Source: Bradyrhizobium sp. sBnM-33 (GTDB lineage Bacteria; Pseudomonadota; Alphaproteobacteria; Rhizobiales; Xanthobacteraceae). From it: DNA of 64,000 nt. The position numbers and the translations under genes were made by a program. This document shows positions 47,365-57,496 of this stretch, one piece after another. Below the pieces are notes generated by a model. That model was not told the origin of the DNA and searched no databases. It saw only the letters and a program-made list of their open reading frames with translations. How positions within the stretch are numbered: position 1 is the stretch's first letter; every line of letters starts with the position of its first letter. The stretch covers positions 2,790,001 to 2,854,000 of the forward strand of contig NZ_CP136624.1 of assembly GCF_032917945.1 (NCBI RefSeq), read 5' to 3'.

Positions 47365-48336
47365 GCTTCGACGGTCGAGGTCGGGGCCGATAGATAGCCC
47401 AGCCGGGCCAGTTCACTGCCGGCGATCCGCTCGAACTCCGCGATCTGAGCGCGCGTCAGATCCTCGGCGTAGCGACCGAGCCGGCCCGAGTGCAGTGGTT
47501 TGCCCGCGGATTCGGCCGCCGGGTGGCCGTACGGATGGTCGAAGAGCGCGTGCTGATACTCGGCGTGCCGCAGCACGGCCTCGTCCCAAGGCAAGCCGAG
47601 GTGGTCCAGGATTTGGGTCAGGATGGGTCGAGGACGACTTACCAGATCCTCGTAGCGCAGCTCGAGGTAGCTGTCCGGCGGCGCGACCCGATGCGGCCGG
47701 GATACCACTTCAAGCCAGCCCCGCGCGGCTTCGGCGGCGGTCCGGTAACCCCAATCCGGCACGGTTTTCAGGTGCGAGGCGGCCAGGTCCCGACCGTCGC
47801 GCACGATGTGCACGAAATGCGCCCTCGGCCACAGCCGGGCGTAAGAATCGACCTGAGCGATCTTGCGCTGTAGTTTTAGTCCCCACCCGCCGGGCTCCGG
47901 TGTGAGCCCTGCGGAACTCACCGATCTCGTTGATCAGCCGGCACCGGTCGGCGAACGACACAATGTCATTGGCCACCTCGACCATTACCTTGGTGACCAG
48001 CTCGCGCACGTCGTCGAAGTCCAGGCCAAAGCGTCGGCACTGCACCGCGAAGTGCACGCCGTCGTACCAGAATGGATCGATCGTGCTTTTTGTGGTGCCG
48101 GTGACCTTGGGATCGCGGGCATCCAGCAGGTCAATCGCGCGCAGGATGTGCGGACCGAGGTTCGGCGGCTCCAGGAAGTCGATTTCCGGCCCGATCACCA
48201 GATCGGGATGCGAGTCCAGCACGACGCTCAGCAAGGTCGTGCCGGACCTGTTGTCGCCGCCGAGCAGAACCGGCGAAGTGGGAAATGGGTCGGCCTCGGG
48301 CATAGCGGTGTCCCCTGTTTGACAGCTGGTGCTCAT
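47361..48336 (-). pseudogene. Sulfotransferase, frameshifted
   Basis: The PAPS-binding P-loop GGDNRSGTTLLSVVLDSHPD lies at residues 27-46, followed by FLEPPNLGPHILRAIDLLDA. Near 47915 the frame shifts after INEIGEF; the second half, GWGLKLQRKIAQVDSYARLW and FVHIVRDGRDLAASHLKT, continues in the next frame to GYLSAPTSTVEA at 47361. The ATG at 48336 overlaps the aminotransferase stop (ATGA). Substrate unknown. Confidence 0.75.
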
Positions 48337-49633
48337 GGGTGGCTGGGCGCAGTGAACCAGCGTCGGACAGAATCCGGGGTGGCCACGAAGTGATCACCGG
48401 CGAACCGCACGGCGGCGGCCACCGGATCCGGGTCGCCGCCGGTGCTATCCACTCGCGCCAATGCCGCCGGCAAAGCCTGTCCGGCGGCTTCGATCGCGGG
48501 TCAGCGTCGGACAGTGCCGCGGATGGCATGAACCGGCCGCCGTACTGCATGAGGAAGCCCCGCGACCACATCTCCTGGAAGAACGCGTGGCCGAGTTCGG
48601 CGTCGGCAAACATGACGTCGAACATGGTGGGCCAGGCGAACGCCCACGCCTCGACCTGCTGGCCGACGAAGACCTCGTTGAGCCCGTTGATGAGTTGCTC
48701 GCCAACCTGACGCATCCGCGCCAGCGCGGTCCCGTCGCGCAGCGCGTCTAGGGTGCTCAGCGCGGCCGCGAACGGGGTAACCTCGCGCTGATAGGTGTTG
48801 CCCAGGTAGGTCTTTTCGGTGGCGTTGAGCACGTCCGCCCGACCGGCCACCGCAGATAGCGCCATGCCGTTCGCCAGTCCTTTGCTCAGTGTGATCAGGT
48901 CGGGCGTGAGGCCGACTGCGGTGTGGTATCCGCCGAGGGCGTAGCGGAAACCGGTCATAACCTCGTCCAGGATCAACAGCGCACCGTGCTGGTGCACCAG
49001 CGTCTGCAATCGCCGGTGGTATTCGGCAGGGAAGAAGTTGACCTCGGGGGTGATGATCACCGCGGCGACGCGCTGGACGCTGGCCAGTTTCTCAAGCAGG
49101 TCCAGGTCGTAGCGGAACTCCACGCTGTCCTGGTCCCGCCTGGGCTGGCCGGTCCTGTAAGTGCCAGTCATGCCAGCCGTGATATCCGTTAGTAAGCACC
49201 AGGTTGACGCCGGTGTGCGCGCGGGCGAGGCGGACTGCGGCGGTGGTGGCGCATGAGCCGGTGCGGAAGAACACCGAGCGTTGCGCGACCGGGAAGATTT
49301 CCGCAAGCCGTTCGGCCACTTCGACCCGGTGCACGGACAACGGCCCGGGTAGGATGCAGCCGGTGCGGCGCATTTCCGTGGTGACGTGCGCGAGCACAGG
49401 TTCGTATCCGGCTCCCAACGGCGCGGCCCCGCTACACGAGGTGAAATCCACGTATTGTTTTCTTGTTTTCCATTAACATCCCAGACATGCGCACCGGAAG
49501 CGCGGCTCATCACCACTGGAAAACGCCGGTTAAGATCCCATTTCTCCGACGCGGTGATCCGCAGCGCGCGGCGGAGCGCCGTTTTTTGCGCGTCGCTCGC
49601 GGCCAAGGTGGCACTGGGCGTGTTCATGGACAT
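48333..49633 (-). pseudogene. Class III aminotransferase (PLP, GSA-aminotransferase-like), frameshifted
   Basis: N-terminal SRASGAHVWDVNGK; then in a second frame EVAERLAEIFPVAQRSVFFR and TNGYHGWHDWHLQ; then back in the first frame LLILDEVMTGFRYALGGYHT (catalytic Asp) and DLITLSKGLANGMALSAVAG (PLP-binding Lys), GNTYQREVTPFAAA. The C-terminus is in yet another frame (RFAGDHFVATPDSVRRWFTA). At least three frameshifts. Class III enzymes move amino groups onto sugars, aldehydes or cyclitols. Confidence 0.75.
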
Positions 49634-49668
49634 GAACGATCTCCGCTTGATTGTCCGCCCATGGTCGG

Positions 49669-51183
49669 TTAGGCGAGCTGCGTGACTATTCTTCGAGCGA
49701 TCCGCAGCGCGTTCGCCTGAATAGTGAAGGTCGGGTTAACGCCTCCGGAATACGGAAAGAACCCGCCGTCCGCGACATAGAGATTGTCGACGTCGTGCAC
49801 CCGACCCCAGCGGTCGACTACAGACTCTGTTGGATCGACCCCTGCTCGACAGCCGCCATGCAGATGCCCGCTACCGGACTGATAGTTGGAATCCTGGTAA
49901 TCGACTTTTTTCACGCCGGCTTCGGTGAGCAATTCCGACGCGCGTCGGGACAAATAGCCTAATCGGCGTTTGTCCAGCGGATGGGTCCAGTATTCAAGAA
50001 TGATTTTCTGCAGACCTAGCCGATCTCGACTGTTGGCCAGTCGGACCGTGTTTTTGCGCATGGGCTGATCGGCCGCCAGAAAATGAAGTCGTAGCGCTAT
50101 ATTGCCGTCACAAACCGCCTGCTCGGCAGGACTGGCTTCGTAGATCATTCCGCCCAGCCCGGAGGGCGCCTCGTCGTCGAGGTAGTGATCCGACATTGCA
50201 ACCGTGGAGAACGGGCCGCCCGGCGACCGCGCGGGCAGCCGGTCCAGCGTGGTGCTGCCGGACACGTAACCACTGATTTTGAACGAGATCCCGCTGCCGA
50301 CCATGCCAGTGGCGTTGCCGATGCCGTTGGGCGCCGCTGACTGCGCCGACCGTAGCAGCAGGGCGGCAGACTGCACCGCGTTGCCGGTGAGCACCACGCA
50401 GCGGGCGCGGACCCGAGCGCGTTGACTGGTGACGGTGTCCAGCCATTCCACCGAGTCTGCGCGGCTCGCGTTGCCCAGGTCGATACGCACGGCCTTGCTG
50501 CCCAGGGCGACTGTCAGTGCGCCGGAAGGCAGGGGCACGTCAGTGAACGGGGACCGCGCGTCGGCCCTCGCACCGGTCGGACACAGGTGTTCGTTGCACG
50601 GGCCGCAGCAGTGACACGCCGGGCGACCGCCATACGGCAACGAGTTGATAGCCAGCGGGGTGGGGAACGGCAGCCGGCCTAGGCGTCCGCCCGCCTTGGC
50701 GATCAATAGGCCCTGTGGGCTGTACTCGTGCGGCGGCAGCACGGCGGGATCGCTGGGCGGTTCGAGCGGGTCCGCGCCGGGGAGCCGGGCCACCCCCATC
50801 CGCCGTTCGAGCTCCTCGTAATGGGGGCGTAGTTCGGCGTAGTCGATCGGCCAGACTGGGTCGAGCGCGTCCGCGGCCACATGCGCTCGCGCGTCAAAAT
50901 CGACGGTCCGATAACGGAAGGCGATCCCGGCGTACAGCGTCATTCCACCGCCGAGCGCCGACACGGTCCAGGGGCGCCCGAACGGCGTCAACGTCCCGGC
51001 AGGAGAGGGCACCAAGGCGTCATCGAAACCACTTTGGACAGTCGCCAGTGACGCGCCGGGGGGAAGCGTCCGGCCTTCTTCGAGGACGAGCACCCGGAAT
51101 CCGTTTCGAGCGATCTCGTGGGCGACTATCGAGCCACTGGCACCACTCCCGACGACGCATACGTCAACGGCTCTGGCCGTCAT
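49669..51183 (-). CDS. GMC-family FAD oxidoreductase
   Basis: A 504-residue glucose-methanol-choline oxidoreductase, intact. The FAD-binding start VDVCVVGSGASGSIVAHEIA, PWTVSALGGGMTLYAGIAFR, CHCCGPCNEHLCPTGARADA and the C-terminal GHLHGGCRAGVDPTESVVDR with NPTFTIQANALRIA are family marks. The ATG at 51183 (MTARAVDVCV) is preferred; an upstream in-frame start adds 9 residues. It precedes the three broken genes on the same strand. GMC enzymes oxidise alcohols or aminocyclitols, and with the aminotransferase could have installed amino groups on a sugar or cyclitol (inference). Confidence 0.9.
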   Translation of the reverse strand: MTARAVDVCVVGSGASGSIVAHEIARNGFRVLVLEEGRTLPPGASLATVQSGFDDALVPSPAGTLTPFGRPWTVSALGGGMTLYAGIAFRYRTVDFDARAHVAADALDPVWPIDYAELRPHYEELERRMGVARLPGADPLEPPSDPAVLPPHEYSPQGLLIAKAGGRLGRLPFPTPLAINSLPYGGRPACHCCGPCNEHLCPTGARADARSPFTDVPLPSGALTVALGSKAVRIDLGNASRADSVEWLDTVTSQRARVRARCVVLTGNAVQSAALLLRSAQSAAPNGIGNATGMVGSGISFKISGYVSGSTTLDRLPARSPGGPFSTVAMSDHYLDDEAPSGLGGMIYEASPAEQAVCDGNIALRLHFLAADQPMRKNTVRLANSRDRLGLQKIILEYWTHPLDKRRLGYLSRRASELLTEAGVKKVDYQDSNYQSGSGHLHGGCRAGVDPTESVVDRWGRVHDVDNLYVADGGFFPYSGGVNPTFTIQANALRIARRIVTQLA

Positions 51184-52104
51184 TGTCTTACCTGGCCGTT
51201 CTAGCCGCAACTATCGCGTCCTGTGATATGCTCCCAAAACCGCCGCGTATCGAAGTGCCGCGAACTTCTTTGGCGTTGGTCTGTTCTTTCCTCGGCATCA
51301 GCGCTTTTTCTCCGTAAATCCAAGATCCTGTCGTGCCGTTCATGTTCATTGGCCCTTATTGCCCTACGGTGAGATAGAGCAACGGCCGTGCCAGCGCTCC
51401 TCACGCGCATTAAGCGCCTGATTGTGCTTTGAAACAGTTCGCGATTCGCAAACGGCGCACGGTGTTTTGAATCTCACAGGTTTGTGTGCCGCTGTCAGAA
51501 AGCGGACAAGGATCGAGGGGCTGACGCATCCGGACCTTGCCCCACGGACTTGATCCAGGTTGAAGGCACTTCCTTTTTTTTGGCAATGCGCGCGGCGTCC
51601 TGGGAGACTTGCGGTGGACTACCGCCAACTGCTGCAAGAGGATTTCACGGTCCATGCCGCGCTTACAGCAAACTAACTGAGGCCGCCCGTCCATGCTGCC
51701 GAGGTCTATAGTCTCGGGGGCTGAGAGCCACAAAAAGTTGACCCTGCGCCGGCAATTAGACAACGCCCGCGCGTGACCGGCGTGTACCCATGCTACGCAT
51801 TTCGATCGGATCGCAAATTCGCACTTAGAGTCAGAACGCCGCGATACTCGCGCACGATTTCGATGTCAGCAACATAAGCTTCCCCACTTATCGAGTAACC
51901 CACTCGCCCGGCATTGACGGAGGCCACACCGGTTTCCATGACCTGGGCTTTGAAGGATGGGACTCTGGATCGCATTCACGGTCGCGACGCACCGAGATGG
52001 CCGAGACGAGGAGATATCCAGAGAGCCAAGAGTGGCGGCCTGGATTGCCGTGACGGGTTTATAGCCGCGAGAGAGGCTCGCGGTGCCCGTCGCGGAGAAC
52101 CGCG
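51184..52104. other. Boundary region between the foreign-looking cluster and the ICE genes; no gene recognised
   Basis: A few short frames; one at 51793-51975 (minus) reads VGYSISGEAYVADIEIVREY but has no family I know. Confidence 0.4.
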
Positions 52105-53061
52105 ATGTCCAGGCACAACCAAGTTTCGCAGAGCAGCCCCAGCCGGACCAATTTTTATGACGAGATCACGAATAGACTCATTGCCGAACTAGAGGTGGGG
52201 TGTGTGCCCTGGGTCCAGCCGTGGGGAACGGCCGCGGCGAAGGCGCCGCTTGCCATGCCTCACAATGCAGCAACACATCGGCGATATAGCGGCATTAACA
52301 TCCTGATCCTCTGGAGCGCTGTGGTCGAGCGGGGCTTCTCCGGCCAGAGCTGGCTCACCTTCCGGCAGGCATTGTCGCTGGGTGGCCACGTCCGCAAAGG
52401 AGAGCGAGGAACGACCGTCGTCTATGCTGACCGCTTCGTGCCCGAAGAGGAGAGGAAGCGGGCGATTGAGGCGGCCGACGAAGCCCAAGCGATTAACTTT
52501 CTGAAACGTTTTACGGTCTTCAATACCGACCAATGTGACGGGCTGCCAGCCGAGGTGTCGACTATGGCGCCTCTCCCGTTACCTCACATGATCGAGCCGC
52601 AAGTCGAAGCGCTGATTAGTGCCAGCGGCATCGATCTTCGAATCGGCGGTAACCGAGCTTTCTATTGTCCTTCTGAGGACTACGTTCAGGTGCCATGTCC
52701 GGCTGCCTACTTTGAGCCGATCAATTGGCACCGCACGGCTCTGCACGAGTTGGCTCATGCCAGCGGCCACTCCTCACGGCTCAACCGGGATCTATCCGGA
52801 AGTTACGGCACCAAGAAATACGCCTTCGAGGAAATCATCGCGGAGATATCCGCTGCATTCTGCTGTGCTTCGCTCGGCATCGTGCCGACCGTGCGGCATG
52901 CGGACTACATTGCTTCGTGGCTTGAGGTGCTCCGCGAAGACAATCGCGCGATCGTCCGCGCCGCTTCGCAGGCCAGCAAAGTCGCGGATTATCTGCTCGC
53001 GTTCTTGCCTGATCTCGCTTCGAGCCCGGCGGAACAACCCGCCCACTGCGAGGCCGCCTGA
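52105..53061 (+). CDS. ArdC-like antirestriction/zincin-type metallopeptidase protein
   Basis: A 318-residue protein common on rhizobial and plasmid-borne ICEs. The N-terminal region (FYDEITNRLIAELEVGCVPW...QPWG, RRYSGINILILW) is the ssDNA-binding ArdC domain. The C-terminal zinc-peptidase motif HELAHASGH (His214, Glu215, His218) with EIIAEISAAFCCA nearby is complete. ArdC proteins protect incoming single-stranded DNA from host restriction. The stop overlaps the next start codon (TGATG), so it is translationally coupled to the Toprim gene. Confidence 0.88.
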   Translation: MSRHNQVSQSSPSRTNFYDEITNRLIAELEVGCVPWVQPWGTAAAKAPLAMPHNAATHRRYSGINILILWSAVVERGFSGQSWLTFRQALSLGGHVRKGERGTTVVYADRFVPEEERKRAIEAADEAQAINFLKRFTVFNTDQCDGLPAEVSTMAPLPLPHMIEPQVEALISASGIDLRIGGNRAFYCPSEDYVQVPCPAAYFEPINWHRTALHELAHASGHSSRLNRDLSGSYGTKKYAFEEIIAEISAAFCCASLGIVPTVRHADYIASWLEVLREDNRAIVRAASQASKVADYLLAFLPDLASSPAEQPAHCEAA

Positions 53062-54116
53062 TGCTGTTCGACGCTTCCGAACTGGCACACCGCCTCGCGC
53101 GCGAGGCCGAGGCGGTGTGCCGCCACTATCTCTCCAATGGTCGGCGCGTGGGGCGCTACTGGCTGGTCGGCGACGTCCGCAACACGCCAGGCCGCTCGAT
53201 GTTCGTGCGGTTACAGAAATCACAGAAGGGGCCTGCGGGCAAATGGACCGACGCCGCCACGGGCGAACACGGTGATCTCCTCGACATCATCCGCGAAACC
53301 TGCGGCCTCATAGAATTCCGCGATGTCGTGGACGAGGCAACGCGCTTCCTTAAGCTGCCTCGGCCGCACCCGGATCTCCCAACGAAGCCCGTCCGTGCAA
53401 CAGCAAAGGCAGGATCGCCGGAAGCGGCGCGGCGGCTGTTTGCGATATCTCGGCCGATCGACGGAACCCTCGTGGAGGCATATCTGCGCGGACGCGCCAT
53501 TTTCGAGCTGCACCACGGAGCGAGCCTGCGCTTCCACCCACGCTGCTACTGTCGGCCGGATGAGGACGCGCAGACCGAGATTTGGCCTGCAATGATTGCC
53601 CGCGTCACCGATCTCGATGGCCGGATAACAGGCGCGCACCGGACCTGGCTCAATCCTGAGGGCTTTGACCCGATCCGGCTCGGCAAGGCGCCGATCGACA
53701 CACCACGACGGGCAATGGGCGATCTGCTCGGCAACGCAGTTCGTTTCGGTACGGCGAATGATGTGCTTGTCGCTGGCGAAGGCATCGAAACCATCCTGTC
53801 GCTGCGCTACGTACTGCCTACCTTGCCAATGGCCGCCGCACTATCGGCCAATCACCTCGCTGCCATGCTGCTCCCGCCGACGCTGCGTCGCCTCTACATC
53901 GTCCGGGATGCGGATGCGGCGGGAGACGCGGCGACGGCCGCCCTCAGGCAGCGCTCGGAGGCTGCTGGTATCGTGGCGATCGCTTTGTCTCCTCGGTTGG
54001 GAGATTTTAATGACGATCTCCGCACGTTCGGCATCCACGAGCTTCGAGCGGCCATGCGCATTCAGCTCGCGCCGCAGGACGTTACCCGCTTCTTGGTTAT
54101 GGCGGAGAAGGGATAA
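53061..54116 (+). CDS. Toprim-domain protein (primase-like), ICE accessory
   Basis: 351 residues. The first 110 residues hold a zinc-less DnaG-like start (GRYWLVGDVRNTPGRSMFVR, KWTDAATGEHGDLLDIIRET) typical of ICE and plasmid primase-like proteins; the Toprim part follows with DVLVAGEGIETILSLR (catalytic Glu) and RLYIVRDADAAGDAATAALR (Asp pair). Similar proteins sit next to ArdC genes on rhizobial ICEs. The exact role (priming of transferred strand or DNA processing) is inferred. Confidence 0.85.
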   Translation: MLFDASELAHRLAREAEAVCRHYLSNGRRVGRYWLVGDVRNTPGRSMFVRLQKSQKGPAGKWTDAATGEHGDLLDIIRETCGLIEFRDVVDEATRFLKLPRPHPDLPTKPVRATAKAGSPEAARRLFAISRPIDGTLVEAYLRGRAIFELHHGASLRFHPRCYCRPDEDAQTEIWPAMIARVTDLDGRITGAHRTWLNPEGFDPIRLGKAPIDTPRRAMGDLLGNAVRFGTANDVLVAGEGIETILSLRYVLPTLPMAAALSANHLAAMLLPPTLRRLYIVRDADAAGDAATAALRQRSEAAGIVAIALSPRLGDFNDDLRTFGIHELRAAMRIQLAPQDVTRFLVMAEKG

Positions 54117-54464
54117 AGCCGGCGTTGCTCGCGCCGTCGTCACGGCAGGTCGATGGTAGGTCCATGGTGCCGAGGAGAGGCGGCGCCCTAGCCTTCTAGT
54201 GGGCGATCGGACAGCATTCGGACCGGACCGGCAATGGCTGCGCCCGGCTATTTTCCGCCGGCGGTGTTCACCCCACGAAGAAAGCTTCGCGGGGCCCCGG
54301 CCACGCGCCTTTGCTTCGCGAAACAAAATAGCCGGACTTCGCCATCCTCCGCTATTGCTGCGGCCCTTCGCTTCGCTTCGGGTTCTGGTCCGTTCCGCCC
54401 GCCGTCAGATGATCGCCACGAAGGCCGCGATGGGCGCGGCCGATCCGGGCAAAGGACCTCGACC
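54117..54464. other. Intergenic region with a long hairpin
   Basis: Contains the inverted repeat at 54244-54335. No gene. The last bases carry AAAGGACCTCGACC before the DUF2493 start. Confidence 0.5.
54244..54335. repeat. Inverted repeat, 11-bp stem
   Basis: CCGGCTATTTT at 54244 and its complement AAAATAGCCGG to 54335, enclosing a GC-rich loop with repeated GCTTCGCG words. A CCTCCGCTA...GCGGCCC stretch follows, also present after the hairpin at 56411. Confidence 0.6.
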
Positions 54465-55403
54465 ATGACATCCGATCGCAACGACCTCGATTTCGAACCA
54501 ACGCACGGCTCATTCCCGAATGATCACGTCATTAGCGAACTTCAGCTCTTTGGCTACCGTCCTTTCAACGACGAGCCAGACCCGAGGCCGCTTCCCGAAG
54601 GCAAGATGATCGCGGGTGCTGTCGCCGATATCTTCGACGCCCTCGTCGCAACCCTAAGCGACACTCGCCTCGAGCCGGATCTCGATGACCTGCTCTGGTC
54701 GACGGTCAACCTGTTCCACCGTGCAACAGAGCGCATCGAGCGCGAGCTCGACAGCAACGAGCAAGCGCAGCGGAAGAGCCAGCGTGAGCAGGACGGCTCG
54801 GAAATCAGATCGGTGGAACTCGAGCGGCTCACGGCCGAAGGCATCACGCTGGTCGAACGTCGTAACTGCATGGAGCTCTTCCGCGATCAATCCATCGAGA
54901 GCTTCCAGGTCCATACCGGCTCGCCCTGGCGTCCTCGCTCTGGATCGCTGGTCAATCATCGCAAGCTTACTGCGGCGATGATCGACTCCAGGGATTTCCT
55001 CGCCGCCAAACACCGGGCGGAGACCGAAGTGTTGCTGCCGGCCGGCCCCAAAATTGCCCTGACCGGTGGGCTCGACTTCAACGACCATCATCTGATCTGG
55101 GATCGACTTGACAAGGTCCACGCCAAGCATCCTGACATGGTGCTGCTGCATGGCGGCTCGCCAAAAGGCGCCGAACTGATCGCCGCCAAATGGGCGACCA
55201 ATCGCAAGGTGCCTCAGATTGCTTTCAAGCCAGACTGGACCAAGCACGCCAAGGCCGCACCGTTCAAGCGCAATGACGCGATGCTGGAGATTCTGCCGAT
55301 CGGCGTCATGGTCTTCCCCGGCACTGGCATCCAGAGCAATCTCGCCGACAAGGCGAAACGGCTCGGCATCCCGGTCTGGAAGTTTGGCGATGGCGGCGCG
55401 TGA
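54465..55403 (+). CDS. DUF2493-family (SLOG-fold) protein
   Basis: A 312-residue protein frequent on ICEs and plasmids. The C-terminal third has the nucleotide-binding SLOG-like core: IALTGGLDFNDHHLIWDRLD, MVLLHGGSPKGAELIAAKWA and MVFPGTGIQSNLADKAK. The N-terminal part is helical, with a run of Glu/Arg. Binding of a nucleotide-like ligand is known for the fold; the role is not. Starts at ATG 54465 (MTSDRNDLDFEP). Confidence 0.85.
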   Translation: MTSDRNDLDFEPTHGSFPNDHVISELQLFGYRPFNDEPDPRPLPEGKMIAGAVADIFDALVATLSDTRLEPDLDDLLWSTVNLFHRATERIERELDSNEQAQRKSQREQDGSEIRSVELERLTAEGITLVERRNCMELFRDQSIESFQVHTGSPWRPRSGSLVNHRKLTAAMIDSRDFLAAKHRAETEVLLPAGPKIALTGGLDFNDHHLIWDRLDKVHAKHPDMVLLHGGSPKGAELIAAKWATNRKVPQIAFKPDWTKHAKAAPFKRNDAMLEILPIGVMVFPGTGIQSNLADKAKRLGIPVWKFGDGGA

Positions 55404-55584
55404 GCGCCGTCCATGCCGATTTCGAAATCTCTCTGCATAGGGCTAGCGTCGTAACCGACGCAATCGCGCCACCCGAGCACATTCGCCACCTCGAACCGTG
55501 GTTAAACAGTGCACCGCACTTCTAACTAGTTCCGGCTTGAGTAACCTCGCGTCCAGGTGGTGGTGGAAGGCGCGAATTGCTCTC

Positions 55585-55960
55585 GGACTTCCTCAATACC
55601 TTCGCATCGGCCTATTCTGCTCCGATCTTTGCTCTCGCTGTAGACGCCCTTCCATTCCTGGTTAGGTTCACTGCCGGCGTGATGGTATTTCATAGTGCGC
55701 AGGCACCATCGGCGCTTTGCTCGTCGGCATCGCTGCCGCCGCGCTGATGCTCCTCATCGGTCAGATCACCTTCGCCCTGGCGCCGTCATTCGTCTTGCGC
55801 GCCGTCATCGCGGCAGTCTTTGCCATTCCGGCGGCCGTTGCCGGTTATCATGTGATTCTCGGATATCGTACGTTGGGATGCCATCCCCGCTCTGCCGCGA
55901 GATCTTTGGCTACATCGGTTCGATCTTCATCGGTGACACGGGAGCGGGCGCGCATGACCG
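55585..55960 (+). pseudogene. Remnant of a small membrane protein gene
   Basis: Pieces in different frames read DFLNTFASAYSAPIFALAVD, then ALLVGIAAAALMLLIGQITF and AAVFAIPAAVAGYHVILGY, then PLCREIFGYIGSIFIGDTGA. Together they form three hydrophobic segments, a small integral membrane protein with two or more frameshifts. The family is not certain; ICE neighbours of DUF736 often include such a gene. Confidence 0.45.
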
Positions 55961-56410
55961 TCTTGGCCGAGCTTGGCCCGCTTCAGTCAGTCAGGGCAGG
56001 GCGAACCGAACGTCAATCAGTTCTCGCGGCCAGGACGGTTATAGCCCTTCGGCTCGACGCCCAGGGTTCTCCTCAATCGTTGGGCGCGTCGAGAATGCCA
56101 ACGACGGGTGTCGCAGCGAGAGGCGGTCTCCTCAGAGTACTACACGGCCATTATGCCCATCATTCGCGACCCTGTGAGTGTCGAGGCGGGCGCTCTCTAA
56201 CGGCTATTTCGGGGCGGCCGACGCCCGACTTTTCCCGCACGTTGTTTCCTTTCTTCGCCTGAACCTCTCGACCTCTTGTACAGGACGACCGACGTCCGCC
56301 GCCCCGTCTCCTTAAGGCTGTTCAGCGCACGGACGCACCTTGCCTCTTGATGGCTTGATCTGGCCGAAGACCGGCTCCGCCTCGATCGTCTGAGCCGCAA
56401 CGCCGCCGTT

Positions 56411-56463
56411 AAGACTTTCTTCCCCTGGGCTCACGCCCATTCCTCGCGAGCCAAGAAAGTCTT
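56411..56463. repeat. Inverted repeat, 11-bp stem
   Basis: AAGACTTTCTT at 56411 and AAGAAAGTCTT to 56463, followed by TCCTCCGCTACGCTCCGGCC. Layout parallels the hairpin at 54244, also about 120-130 bp before a gene start. Confidence 0.6.
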
Positions 56464-56585
56464 CCGGCTAGCGTCCTCCGCTACGCTCCGGCCCGCGAGC
56501 GGGTGCGTCGCCGATCGTCATTCGGCCTCTCGATCACCATCGAGGCCGCGGTGGTCGCGGGCTCGAAAACTCAAGGAGAAGTGAC

Positions 56586-56903
56586 ATGGCTAACATCGGT
56601 TCCTTTAAGAAGGTCGGCAACGATTTTCAGGGCGAGATCGTCACCCTGAGCGTGCAGGCGAAGGGCGTCCGCATCGTCGCCGAGCCCAACCGCACAAACG
56701 AGAACGCGCCCAGCCACCGCGTCTACGTCGGCCGGGCCGAGATCGGGGCAGCCTGGTCGAAGCGCTCGGAGGAGGGCCGCGACTACCTCTCGCTCAAGCT
56801 CGATGATCCTTCGTTCAACGCGCCGATCTATGCGAACCTGTTCGAGGATGAAAACGAAGGTCATGCCCTGCTCTGGTCGCGGCCGCGGAAGAACGGCGAC
56901 TGA
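56586..56903 (+). CDS. DUF736-family protein
   Basis: 105 residues: MANIGSFKKVGNDFQGEIVT, VYVGRAEIGAAWSKRSEEGR and APIYANLFEDENEGHALLWS, the complete DUF736 pattern. The family is very common on alphaproteobacterial ICEs and plasmids; function unknown. AAGGAGAAGTGAC before the ATG is a strong ribosome-binding site, and a terminator follows, so it is a single-gene unit, probably highly expressed. Confidence 0.93.
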   Translation: MANIGSFKKVGNDFQGEIVTLSVQAKGVRIVAEPNRTNENAPSHRVYVGRAEIGAAWSKRSEEGRDYLSLKLDDPSFNAPIYANLFEDENEGHALLWSRPRKNGD

Positions 56904-56918
56904 GGTTCTCTCCACCGA

Positions 56919-56950
56919 GCCCCGCCCGACCCACTCGGGCGGGGCCTTTT
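56919..56950 (+). terminator. Rho-independent terminator after the DUF736 gene
   Basis: GCCCCGCCCGA and TCGGGCGGGGC form an 11-bp stem with a 5-base loop, followed by CTTTT. It begins 16 bp behind the stop codon. Confidence 0.85.
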
Positions 56951-57496
56951 AGCCGTGCGACGGAAGCCGTTAATCTTTTGTTTACCTGAACTTAAGGCCA
57001 ACCGATTCGGCGCGGCGCCTCAATTCGTGCCCCCGAGTTTGCCGCAGCCGAGTCGGTGAAGAGTCAACCTTACGGGCAACAAATATACTGCATCGCGATC
57101 GGCGCGACGCCCTATTTCTCGGCCACTATAAACGCGTTCACCGCTTCACGGAGCTGACGATGGCGAGTCCGTTCATGGTGTTTCCCGATCCACAAGCGGT
57201 GACGCTTAGCGCACTTGCCTGGCGCAAATGATCATCAGCCTTGCCGCGCTGATGTCGACTGGCGTCCTGCTATCGAAGGTCGTGACGGTGATGAATGGGT
57301 TTCATTAAAGGCCTCGGCCAACTCAGGGCAGAGCTGCCGGAAAGGCTGTAAGAATTTGAGGGCCGGACTGCACGGTGCCTAAGGCGCCATGCGGTCCGGC
57401 CCAACCATTGATCGGTCCATTCAGACCAAAGCGAGGTCGACGAAACGTTGCCGCAGCCTGCATCTTGCTCGGAACGAGCAGAAGGTCGTCGAAGAC
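56951..57496. other. Intergenic, no intact gene
   Basis: A short frame ending at 57308 (LAALMSTGVLLSKVVTVMNG) may be the tail of a lost membrane protein. Nothing else recognised. Confidence 0.4.

Larger units (their letters stand above)
55404..56585. other. Intergenic region with a membrane-protein remnant and a hairpin
   Basis: About 1.2 kb without an intact gene; see the pseudogene at 55585-55960 and the hairpin at 56411. Confidence 0.5.

Noticed and set aside
54244..54335. Hairpin as a CRISPR repeat or terminator
   Set aside because: No repeated spacer structure and no T-tract; the two related hairpins differ in sequence.
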